From Sulfurimonas hongkongensis (GTDB lineage: Bacteria > Campylobacterota > Campylobacteria > Campylobacterales > Sulfurimonadaceae): a stretch of DNA of 64,000 nt. Location of the stretch: NCBI RefSeq assembly GCF_000445475.1, contig NZ_AUPZ01000013.1, positions 186,001-250,000 of the forward strand, written 5' to 3'. The position numbers and the translations under genes were made by a program. Under the pieces are notes generated by a model. It was not told the DNA's origin and did no database searches. It saw only the letters and a list, made by a program, of their open reading frames with translations. Within the stretch, counting starts at the first letter, position 1; the number at the start of each line of letters is the position of its first letter. Below, piece by piece: positions 45,625 to 52,735 of this stretch.

Positions 45625-46440
45625 TTAATCAATCTTCATGGATAAGTCTATCCAATTAGCTTGATGAATCAACGCACCGCTACTTATGGCATCAACTCCA
45701 CTTTTTGCATAAGATTCTATAGTTTCAAGTGAAATATTCCCACTCGCTTCTAGTAAAATATGTGAAAAATTCTCATCTCTAAAAGCTACTACCCTAGCTA
45801 TTTTATCAGGTGACATATTATCACACATAACTATATCAGCACCGCTCTCCATCGCCTCTTTTGCCATCTCATAAGTCTCAGCTTCAACTTCTATGTTTGC
45901 AGTAAAAGGTATTTTTTTTCTTGCTTTGTTAATGTAGTCTTTTAGGTTTTTGATAGTTTTTAGGTGAGTATCTTTTATCATGAGCGAGTCATCTAAACCC
46001 ATACGATGATTCACCGCTCCGCCGATTCTTGTAGCATACTTTTCAAAAACTCTTAGATGCGGTCTAGTCTTTCTAGTATCAAGCAGTTTTACACCATATG
46101 GTTTTACTATATCTGCGTATTTTCTTGTAAGTGTAGCTATGGAGCTTGCGTGTAATAAGATATTTAAAAGTGTTCTCTCTATACTTAAAATTGTGTGCGA
46201 GTCTCCACTTAGTGTGGCTATAATATCACCACTTACAAAACTTTGCGAATCACACTTATGCCAGATAATCTCAAAGTTCTTTATCTCGCTTAGTGCGTTT
46301 AGGTAGATCTCTCCAGCTACAACTCCATCACTCTTAGCTATTATTTTAGCCTTTGCACCTACGCTTGGCTCTACTAATGCATACAAATCTCCACGACCTA
46401 TATCTTCTCTTAGCGTGGCTGATACAAACTCTTTTATCAT
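45625..46440 (-). CDS. nadC: Nicotinate-nucleotide pyrophosphorylase (carboxylating)
   Basis: Quinolinate phosphoribosyltransferase of NAD synthesis. Recognisable motifs are LREDIGRGDL, LLDTRKTRPHLR, IGGAVNHRMGL and EVEAETYEMAKEA with the active-site Arg/Lys/His set. I place the start at 46440 (MIKEFVSA), whose ATG overlaps the nadA stop as ATGA; an in-frame ATG 36 bases earlier would lie inside nadA. Length 272 aa is normal. Confidence 0.94.
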   Translation of the reverse strand: MIKEFVSATLREDIGRGDLYALVEPSVGAKAKIIAKSDGVVAGEIYLNALSEIKNFEIIWHKCDSQSFVSGDIIATLSGDSHTILSIERTLLNILLHASSIATLTRKYADIVKPYGVKLLDTRKTRPHLRVFEKYATRIGGAVNHRMGLDDSLMIKDTHLKTIKNLKDYINKARKKIPFTANIEVEAETYEMAKEAMESGADIVMCDNMSPDKIARVVAFRDENFSHILLEASGNISLETIESYAKSGVDAISSGALIHQANWIDLSMKID

Positions 46441-47435
46441 AGTGCCAACATTCTCTCTAGCGCTACCTTTGCCCATTTTTGAACTTTTGGATCTATCTCT
46501 ATCTCATTTAAAGGTTCGCCATCATCTATGGACTTTAGTGTTAGATAAACATCTTCTAAGGTTGTCTCATTCATAGTTGGACACTCTGGTTTTGTAGATG
46601 AGAGAACATATGTGTTTTTCTTCCTTAGACGGTTTACAAGGTTAAACTCCGTCCCAACTGCAACTTTTTGCTCTAGTGGCAACTCTTTTATATATTTTAT
46701 TAGTTGAGAAGTTGAACCTACAAAATCTGCAGCATTACAAATAGCTGGATCACATTCAGGATGCACAGCTATTAAAATACCTGGATATTTCTTACGGTAA
46801 AATTCAATATCTTCTACACTAAAGAGTTGATGGACTGAGCAAAAACCGTTATAACAGATAATATCTACATCATTTGGGTCTTTACCATCCCCTATTACGC
46901 ATGATTTTAGCCCCATCTGATTTGCTATGTTTTGGCCTAAACATCTATCTGGAACAAAAAGAATTTTTTTACCCTCTCCCATCGCTGTTGTGATGATTGT
47001 TTTAGCATTTGAGCTTGTACAAACCATACCACCCATCTCGCCTACTTTTGCTTTTACATCAGCATTTGAATTTATATAAGTAATAGGCATAATATTTTCT
47101 TTTTTTATCCCATGATCTTCTAAAAACTTAACTGAATCATCATAGTACATGGAGTCAATCATTCTAGCCATAGCACAGCAAGCTGCCTTTGGCATCACAA
47201 CCCTTTTATGTGGAGAGAGAATTTTTACACTTTGTCCCATAAAGCCAACACCACTAAAGACAACAAACTCAGCATCATCATCTCTTGTTTTTATAGCAAG
47301 CTCTAATGAATCCCCTGTGATATCTGCCATCTCAAAAACTTCATCTCTTTGGTAAAAATGTGCAACAAGAGTTACACTTAATTTCTTTTTTAACTCAATA
47401 ATTTTTTGCTTTAATTCTTCATTTGTAAACTTCAA
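46437..47435 (-). CDS. nadA: Quinolinate synthase NadA
   Basis: [4Fe-4S] enzyme that condenses iminoaspartate and DHAP into quinolinate, the substrate of NadC encoded next. Conserved AHFYQRDEV, PKAACCAMARMI, CTSSNA, PDRCLGQN, VHPECDP and TEFNLVNRL are present, with three cluster cysteines among them. The start is probably TTG at about 47435 (LKFTNEELK), preceded by AGGGAAG; an ATG at 47513 would run across the divergent plsY promoter. Confidence 0.93.
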   Translation of the reverse strand: MKFTNEELKQKIIELKKKLSVTLVAHFYQRDEVFEMADITGDSLELAIKTRDDDAEFVVFSGVGFMGQSVKILSPHKRVVMPKAACCAMARMIDSMYYDDSVKFLEDHGIKKENIMPITYINSNADVKAKVGEMGGMVCTSSNAKTIITTAMGEGKKILFVPDRCLGQNIANQMGLKSCVIGDGKDPNDVDIICYNGFCSVHQLFSVEDIEFYRKKYPGILIAVHPECDPAICNAADFVGSTSQLIKYIKELPLEQKVAVGTEFNLVNRLRKKNTYVLSSTKPECPTMNETTLEDVYLTLKSIDDGEPLNEIEIDPKVQKWAKVALERMLAL

Positions 47436-47533
47436 CAAACTTCCCTTAGTTTTTAATTTTAAAATTATATCGCATTTTATAAACTTATAACTATAACTAA
47501 AGTAAAATGTCACAACTAATATTTGAGGTTTTT

Positions 47534-48148
47534 ATGGAATTTTTATTAAATACAAATGTACAGTTTTTTATAGCTGCTTATCTAGTTGGCGGTATACCTT
47601 TTGGGCTTCTCTTGGCTAAGCAATTTGCTGGAGTTGATATAAAGAGTAGTGGTAGCAAAAGTATTGGTGCTACAAATGTTTTAAGAGTTGTAAAGGAAAA
47701 AGACCCAGTCCTAGCAAAAAAATTAGGCATTGCTACTTTAGCTTTAGATGCTATAAAGGGTGTAGTGGTATTGGTTACTGCTTACTTTGTAGGTCTTAGC
47801 GAAGCTACGCTTTGGGCTATTGCAGTTTTAGCTGTTATTGGACACTGTTTTAGTCCTTACCTAGGACTTGAAGGTGGAAAAGGTATAGCTACTGGTTTTG
47901 GTGTTATGATGTTTATGCTTCCACTAGAGACTATTATAGCTCTTATTGTATGGGCGATTGGCGCTAAGACTATCCGCATCTCTTCCATCTCTTCACTAAC
48001 TGCGGTTGCGTCACTTTTAGTTGCTAGTTTTATATTGCATCCCGAGATGGCTCATGCTCCTGTTGTTTTTATAGTATTTATACTTTTTTATAAACATATC
48101 CCAAACATTATTCGCCTGATTCAAGGACAAGAAGTAAGAGTAGTTTGA
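47534..48148 (+). CDS. plsY: Glycerol-3-phosphate acyltransferase PlsY
   Basis: Inner-membrane enzyme transferring acyl from acyl-phosphate to glycerol-3-phosphate. Family motifs SSGSKSIGATNVLR, HCFSPYLGLEGGKGIATGFG and the C-terminal YKHIPNIIRLIQGQE are present, with five hydrophobic segments. The start at 47534 (MEFLLNTN) has GAGG upstream; an ATG at 47507 lacks a site. Length 204 aa fits. It is divergent from nadA. Confidence 0.93.
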   Translation: MEFLLNTNVQFFIAAYLVGGIPFGLLLAKQFAGVDIKSSGSKSIGATNVLRVVKEKDPVLAKKLGIATLALDAIKGVVVLVTAYFVGLSEATLWAIAVLAVIGHCFSPYLGLEGGKGIATGFGVMMFMLPLETIIALIVWAIGAKTIRISSISSLTAVASLLVASFILHPEMAHAPVVFIVFILFYKHIPNIIRLIQGQEVRVV

Positions 48149-48167
48149 CCAAAGCAAGGACTGATAA

Positions 48168-48497
48168 ATGACTATTCATATAGAAGATCTGAAATTTCAG
48201 TGCATTATTGGAATTTTAGATTTTGAGAGAGTGTCACCCCAAGATGTTATTGTAAATATTTTAATAGAGTATAACCATGAAAATGGTTTTATAAACTATG
48301 CAGAGATAGTAGATACTGTAAAGATTATTATGATAAAAAGTGAATTTTTACTTATAGAAGATGCTCTTGAGGCTATAAATTTAAACTTAACTAAAGAATT
48401 TTTAGCCATAAACAGCATCTACTTAAAAATTACAAAACCCTCCATTTTAAGGGATGCAAAGGTTAGTGTAAGCAAACATTTTACTCCCATATCTTAA
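48168..48497 (+). CDS. folB: Dihydroneopterin aldolase FolB
   Basis: Cleaves dihydroneopterin in folate synthesis, the step before FolK (25986-26474). The 109-aa protein opens with IEDLKFQCIIGILDFER, resembling the family's L-x-x-x-x-x-I-G-x-x-x-x-E, and the C-terminal KITKPSILRDAKVSVSK matches the K-P-x-A region. It is somewhat shorter than the 120-aa E. coli enzyme. It is 19 bases after plsY. Confidence 0.83.
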   Translation: MTIHIEDLKFQCIIGILDFERVSPQDVIVNILIEYNHENGFINYAEIVDTVKIIMIKSEFLLIEDALEAINLNLTKEFLAINSIYLKITKPSILRDAKVSVSKHFTPIS

Positions 48498-48554
48498 TTA
48501 TAAGTTAAAGAATTATTAAATATACTTGAAAAACACTTTAAACTTAGCTAAAAA

Positions 48555-48560
48555 TATGAT
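48555..48560 (+). promoter_or_regulatory. Likely -10 box for the HsrA-like regulator gene
   Basis: TATGAT, followed by ATCATT to give a near-palindromic ATGATATCAT, lies 37 bases upstream of the ATG at 48597. HsrA of H. pylori autoregulates, and its site could overlap here, but this is inference. Confidence 0.35.
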
Positions 48561-48596
48561 ATCATTTCGCAAATATTCACTTATAGGAAAAAATTT

Positions 48597-49271
48597 ATGC
48601 GAATTCTGATTATAGAAGATGAAGTTACATTAAACAAGATGCTAGCTGAGGGATTAAAAGAGTTTGGTTACCAAAGCGATGTAGTAGAGACTCTTAAAGA
48701 TGGAGAGTACTATCTTGATATTCGTAATTATGATTTAGTTTTAATGGACTGGATGCTACCAGATGGTAACTCTGTTGATATTATCGGCGATATAAAAACA
48801 AACACTCCAAAGACTATTGTAGTAGTTTTATCTGCAAGAGATGATAATGAAAGCGAGATAGAAGCTCTAAGAAATGGGGCTGATGACTATATCAGAAAAC
48901 CTTTTGATTTTGATGTTTTAATTGCTCGCATAGAGGCTCGCCTTCGTTTTGGCGGAAGCAATATTATAGAGATTGAAGATTTAATAATAAATCCTGAAGA
49001 AGAAAAAATAACTTACAAAGAACAAGAGATAGAGCTAAAAGGCAAACCTTTTGAAGTTTTAACTCATCTTGCTCGCCATCGCGATCAAATAGTTTCAAAA
49101 GAACAGCTCCTTGATGCAATCTGGGAAGAACCTGAACTTGTTACTCCAAATGTTATTGAAGTTGCGATAAACCAAATTAGACAAAAGATGGATAAACCTC
49201 TAGGTATAACTACTATTGAGACCGTTCGTCGTCGTGGCTATCGTTTTTGTTTTCCTAAAGAGGTACATTAA
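48597..49271 (+). CDS. hsrA: OmpR-family response regulator, HsrA (HP1043)-like, with intact receiver
   Basis: The C-terminal DNA-binding domain (GKPFEVLTHLARHRDQIV, IWEEPELVTPNVIEV, ETVRRRGYRFC) closely matches the HsrA/HP1043 type that is essential in Helicobacter. Unlike that phosphorylation-independent orphan, this receiver keeps the usual residues: acidic Glu7/Asp8, phospho-acceptor Asp51 in LVLMDWMLPDG, Ser79 and Lys101 (YIRKPF). A histidine kinase follows 332 bp downstream on the same strand, so it may be a normal two-component partner. Confidence 0.87.
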   Translation: MRILIIEDEVTLNKMLAEGLKEFGYQSDVVETLKDGEYYLDIRNYDLVLMDWMLPDGNSVDIIGDIKTNTPKTIVVVLSARDDNESEIEALRNGADDYIRKPFDFDVLIARIEARLRFGGSNIIEIEDLIINPEEEKITYKEQEIELKGKPFEVLTHLARHRDQIVSKEQLLDAIWEEPELVTPNVIEVAINQIRQKMDKPLGITTIETVRRRGYRFCFPKEVH

Positions 49272-49277
49272 TTTAAA

Positions 49278-49500
49278 CACTAAAATGAGCAAAGCCCATT
49301 TTAGTGGCAGGGACAAGATTGTCCCTACAACCCCCTAAAGCTACAAAAAAACGAGTTTTTTGAGATTTTTACATTAAAGATTGAGCAAAGCCCATTTTAG
49401 TGGCAGGGACAAGATTGTCCCCACAACCCCCTTAGCATGGAGTATGCCATTGGTTAGCATACCTAAAAGCTACAAAAAAACGAGTTTTTTGAGATAAATC
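49278..49500. repeat. Imperfect direct repeat full of hairpins between regulator and kinase
   Basis: Copy A (49286-49366) and copy B (49382-49495) are nearly identical. Copy B carries 32 extra bases (49432-49463) containing the CATTGGTTA-loop hairpin, plus one extra A. Each copy has GGGACAA-GA-TTGTCCC and AAAAAAC-GA-GTTTTTT palindromes. The first copy is preceded by CACTAAAATG (49278-49287) pairing with CATTTTAGTG (49297-49306), seven bases after the hsrA stop and possibly its terminator. I see no coding frame in the gap 49272-49603. Confidence 0.85.
49442..49462. repeat. Hairpin with conserved loop CATTGGTTA (copy 2)
   Basis: GTATGC (49442-49447), loop CATTGGTTA, GCATAC (49457-49462): a perfect 6-bp stem. 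TTAGCAT occurs at 49432-49438 and again at 49454-49460, the second overlapping loop and stem. Confidence 0.6.
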
Positions 49501-49570
49501 ACACTTAAATGTCAATAATAAATTGCTCGTTTAGACAAGTCTCTTTTACCTTATAAAACTTCATTTTAGA

Positions 49571-49576
49571 TATAAT
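49571..49576 (+). promoter_or_regulatory. Likely -10 box for the histidine kinase gene
   Basis: TATAAT 28 bases before the ATG, in the context TATAATTTCACA, which is also found upstream of tyrA (55901). The kinase may thus be transcribed separately from the regulator. Confidence 0.45.
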
Positions 49577-49603
49577 TTCACATATTTAACACTAGGCTTA
49601 TTT

Positions 49604-50902
49604 ATGTTTTTAAAAAGAAGTATTCGTATAAACTTTCTCATCCAACTTATCTTTGCATCTATGTCACTTATATTTATATTTTCATCCTTTTTATATCTCT
49701 ATATTGAGAACTCCATTTATGATGAAAAGCGTGAAGAGCTACAACAATATGCTAAAAATATAGCAAATAACCAATCCCTTTTTAATGCAGATTCAGAAAC
49801 TACAGATGCACTACTTGGCATCGAAGTAGAAGTCATACATATAAAAAGAGTAAACCAAGATATAGATCTCTATGAAAGCACAAAAAACAAACAAACATAC
49901 TTAACCTTAATCTATCCCTTTAACTTTGAAGAGTTAAGCTACCTCAAAATCACAAAAAAAGTAACTTCTACAAAAATGCTTCTTAATAAAATTTTGCGTT
50001 ATATTTTTATCATAAATATAGTAGGTTTTATCCTTGTAATTATCTACGCTATCGCACTATCAAAGATGTTAATATCACCCATACGGACCATCAGTTTAAG
50101 ACTCTCAAATATGAATGAACATCTTATGCGACCCATTAAAGTAGAGGAGCTACCACAAGAGTTTGAACAACTAGGAAGCACCATAAACCATCTAATATCT
50201 AGAATACAAAACTTTGTGAAGTATCAAAAAGAACTCTTTATCGGAACGGCTCATGAGTTAAAAACTCCTCTAGCAGTCATTAAGCTTAAAAACCAAGTTA
50301 CTCTTATAAAAAAAAGAACTCCAGAGGAGTACATAGAAGCTTTAAAAATCACAAATAAAACCATAGATGAGATGAATATCATAGTCTCAGATATCTTAAA
50401 CATTGGCCGTCAAGAAGGTGCACAGCTTGAGAAACCTGTAGAAGTTGATGTTATATCTCTTTTGCGTGAAAAAGCAAACGACTTTAATCTACTCGCCAAA
50501 AATGAAGGTAAAACTCTTCGTATGCACTTTGAACCAAATGCTTTTATGGCTACTCTGCAGACTTCACTTCTAAATCAAATAGTTCAAAATTTTTTACAAA
50601 ATGCACTAAAATTTACTCCAAAAAACAAAGCTGTAACCCTTAGAAGTTCTCAAAGTGAATTTGGGCTACTCATAGAGGTTATAGATGAGGGTTGTGGTAT
50701 AGATGAGAGCGTTGATCTTTTTGCTCCTTTTACAAGACAAGGAAATAAGTCTGGTGTAGGACTTGGTCTTTTTTTGGCAAAAAGTGCGGCTGACGCACTA
50801 GGCGCAAAGATACGCGTGAAAAACAGAACCGATGGAATAGATGGAACTATCTCATCACTAGAGATAAACTCAAAATTGTCATGCTTACTTCCTAAAAGCT
50901 AG
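49604..50902 (+). CDS. Sensor histidine kinase (HisKA/HATPase_c)
   Basis: Two membrane segments (about 12-33 and 131-153) enclose a small periplasmic sensor domain of about 95 residues. A HAMP-like region (154-205), the H box GTAHELKTPL with His217, and the ATP-binding N, G1 and G2 boxes (QNFLQNALKFT, DEGCGI, GVGLGLFLA) follow. The signal is unknown. Its likely partner is the HsrA-like regulator just upstream, although a 332-bp repeat-rich gap separates them. Confidence 0.9.
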   Translation: MFLKRSIRINFLIQLIFASMSLIFIFSSFLYLYIENSIYDEKREELQQYAKNIANNQSLFNADSETTDALLGIEVEVIHIKRVNQDIDLYESTKNKQTYLTLIYPFNFEELSYLKITKKVTSTKMLLNKILRYIFIINIVGFILVIIYAIALSKMLISPIRTISLRLSNMNEHLMRPIKVEELPQEFEQLGSTINHLISRIQNFVKYQKELFIGTAHELKTPLAVIKLKNQVTLIKKRTPEEYIEALKITNKTIDEMNIIVSDILNIGRQEGAQLEKPVEVDVISLLREKANDFNLLAKNEGKTLRMHFEPNAFMATLQTSLLNQIVQNFLQNALKFTPKNKAVTLRSSQSEFGLLIEVIDEGCGIDESVDLFAPFTRQGNKSGVGLGLFLAKSAADALGAKIRVKNRTDGIDGTISSLEINSKLSCLLPKS

Positions 50903-51003
50903 ATAATTTAAAAGAAGATAAAGCTTTAATCTGATATAAATCGGACACTAATATATAGATAAGAATTTATATAAAAGATTACTATAAAATATAAGGTTTT
51001 TGA

Positions 51004-51255
51004 ATGGCTCTACTAATAAATGATGAGTGTATTGCATGTGATGCATGTCGTGAAGAGTGTCCGACGATGGCTATAGAAGAGGGTGATCCTATCTACTTTA
51101 TAGATCCAGATAGATGTATCGAGTGTGTTGGTATATATGATGAACCTGCTTGTATCTCTGTGTGCCCTGTTGATTGTATAGTCTTGGATAAAGACAATGT
51201 AGAATCAATTGCAGAGTTACAATTTAAATACAAAAATCTACAAGACGAAGAGTAA
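51004..51255 (+). CDS. 2[4Fe-4S] ferredoxin, YfhL/FdxN-like
   Basis: 83-aa ferredoxin. The first cluster motif is CIACDACREECP. The second is spaced CIECVGIYDEPACISVCP, with eight residues between the second and third Cys, the insertion typical of YfhL-type ferredoxins, rather than two. It acts as a low-potential electron carrier in the cytoplasm. The ppx/gppA gene starts 10 bases after its stop. A TATAAA about 21 bases upstream may be its -10 box. Confidence 0.9.
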   Translation: MALLINDECIACDACREECPTMAIEEGDPIYFIDPDRCIECVGIYDEPACISVCPVDCIVLDKDNVESIAELQFKYKNLQDEE

Positions 51256-51265
51256 AGTTTTCTTT

Positions 51266-52726
51266 ATGCCAAAGCGAGTAGCAGTTATAGACATTGGTTC
51301 TAACTCAGTTAGATTAGTTGTTTATGAAAGAACTTCTCGCTTTGCTTTTCATCTACTCAATGAGTCTAAAAGCAAAGTTAGACTCTCTGAAAATGCCTAT
51401 CAAAACAGTGGCAATCTCTCCGAAATTGCCATGAGTAGAACCATAGATGTGCTAAGAGATTTTTTAAGCATCATATCTTCATATAAAGCTAGAAAAACTC
51501 TCTGCATAGCTACTTCAGCTCTAAGAGATGCTCCAAATAAAAAAGAGTTTTTGCAAAGAGCTAAAAAAGAGTTAAAACTAAATATAAAAATTATAGATGG
51601 CCAAAAAGAGGCTTATCTTGGGGCAATTGCCTGTGCAAACCTTCTTCCAGCTCAACAAGAGTCTCTTACTATTGATATTGGTGGTGGCTCGACAGAATTT
51701 GCACTGATAAATAATAAAGATATCTCAAATACAATCTCATTAAATCTTGGAACTATCAGAATAAAAGAGCTCTTCTGCGATGATAGAAAAAAAGATGAAG
51801 CTATAGAGTATATAGATGAAAAACTAAGTGTTTTAGATGGTCTGAATGCTTCTGCTTTAGTTGGTATTGGCGGTACCTTCAGAGCACTCTCTAGTGCAAT
51901 TTTAACAAGAAAAAAACATCCTCTAAACAAACTACATGCTTTTAGTTATAGTGCAAAGGAGCTTTATGATTATCTCTCACAAGTTATGGATGCAACAAAA
52001 AATGAGCTTAAAAAGCTAGGTATCAAAGCAGATAGATTTGATATTATAAGGCCAGGTGCTTTAATACTTCAAAGAGTTTTAAAAAAACTCTCTATAAAAG
52101 ATATTGTAACAAGTGGAGTCGGGGTAAGAGAAGGCGCATTTCTTGCAGATTTACTTAGAAACTCTAAGGATAGATTTCCCGAGCATTACAGTATCTCAAC
52201 TAGATATATCTTAGACTCACACATAAGCGAGAAAGCTATAGCAAGCCAGTTAAGCTTCCTTGTAAAGAAAATTTTTGATCTTACTCACAAACATCTTGCT
52301 ATAGATAAAAGTTATAGAAGAGATTTAAGCATAGCTGCAAAACTTTATCCTTGTGGTAATTCTATTCATTTCTACTCTAAAAATAAACATAGCTACTACA
52401 TACTCCAAAGTGCGTTAGAATATGGTTTTACTCATAAACAGATAACTCTAATTTCTACACTTTGCAAATACGCTAAAAAGAAACTTCCATCTTCTTCTCA
52501 TATACAAAAATATAAAGAACTTCTACCAGAAAAAAACACTCTAGATGCTCTTAGCTTTATACTCTCTTTAAGCGTTTCACTTGTAGCTCATAGACCTAGA
52601 AATTTAAAATATAATTTTGTTTTTGAAGATGGGATATTAAATATTAATGCAGATGAAACTCTCCATCTAAGTAGAGAGTCTTTTAATAAACTAGACACCA
52701 TAGAGAATTTAAAAGTTATTTTTTAA
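51266..52726 (+). CDS. Exopolyphosphatase / pppGpp phosphohydrolase (Ppx/GppA family)
   Basis: ASKHA-fold phosphatase. The N-terminal VAVIDIGSNSVRLVVYE and the second phosphate loop LTIDIGGGSTEFAL match the family, as does the third motif VGIGGTFRAL. It is predicted to hydrolyse polyphosphate and/or pppGpp; the motifs do not separate the two. I prefer the start at 51266 (MPKRVAVID), since the upstream ATG at 51209 lies within the ferredoxin gene. The C-terminal HD-like region (DRRDLSIAAKLY-like, near RRDLSIAAKLYP) is degenerate. Confidence 0.86.
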   Translation: MPKRVAVIDIGSNSVRLVVYERTSRFAFHLLNESKSKVRLSENAYQNSGNLSEIAMSRTIDVLRDFLSIISSYKARKTLCIATSALRDAPNKKEFLQRAKKELKLNIKIIDGQKEAYLGAIACANLLPAQQESLTIDIGGGSTEFALINNKDISNTISLNLGTIRIKELFCDDRKKDEAIEYIDEKLSVLDGLNASALVGIGGTFRALSSAILTRKKHPLNKLHAFSYSAKELYDYLSQVMDATKNELKKLGIKADRFDIIRPGALILQRVLKKLSIKDIVTSGVGVREGAFLADLLRNSKDRFPEHYSISTRYILDSHISEKAIASQLSFLVKKIFDLTHKHLAIDKSYRRDLSIAAKLYPCGNSIHFYSKNKHSYYILQSALEYGFTHKQITLISTLCKYAKKKLPSSSHIQKYKELLPEKNTLDALSFILSLSVSLVAHRPRNLKYNFVFEDGILNINADETLHLSRESFNKLDTIENLKVIF

Positions 52727-52735
52727 GATTCTCTA

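Noticed and set aside
47435-47513. ATG at 47513 as the nadA start
   Set aside because: It overlaps the divergent plsY 5' region and has no ribosome-binding site; the conserved NadA sequence begins after the TTG at about 47435.
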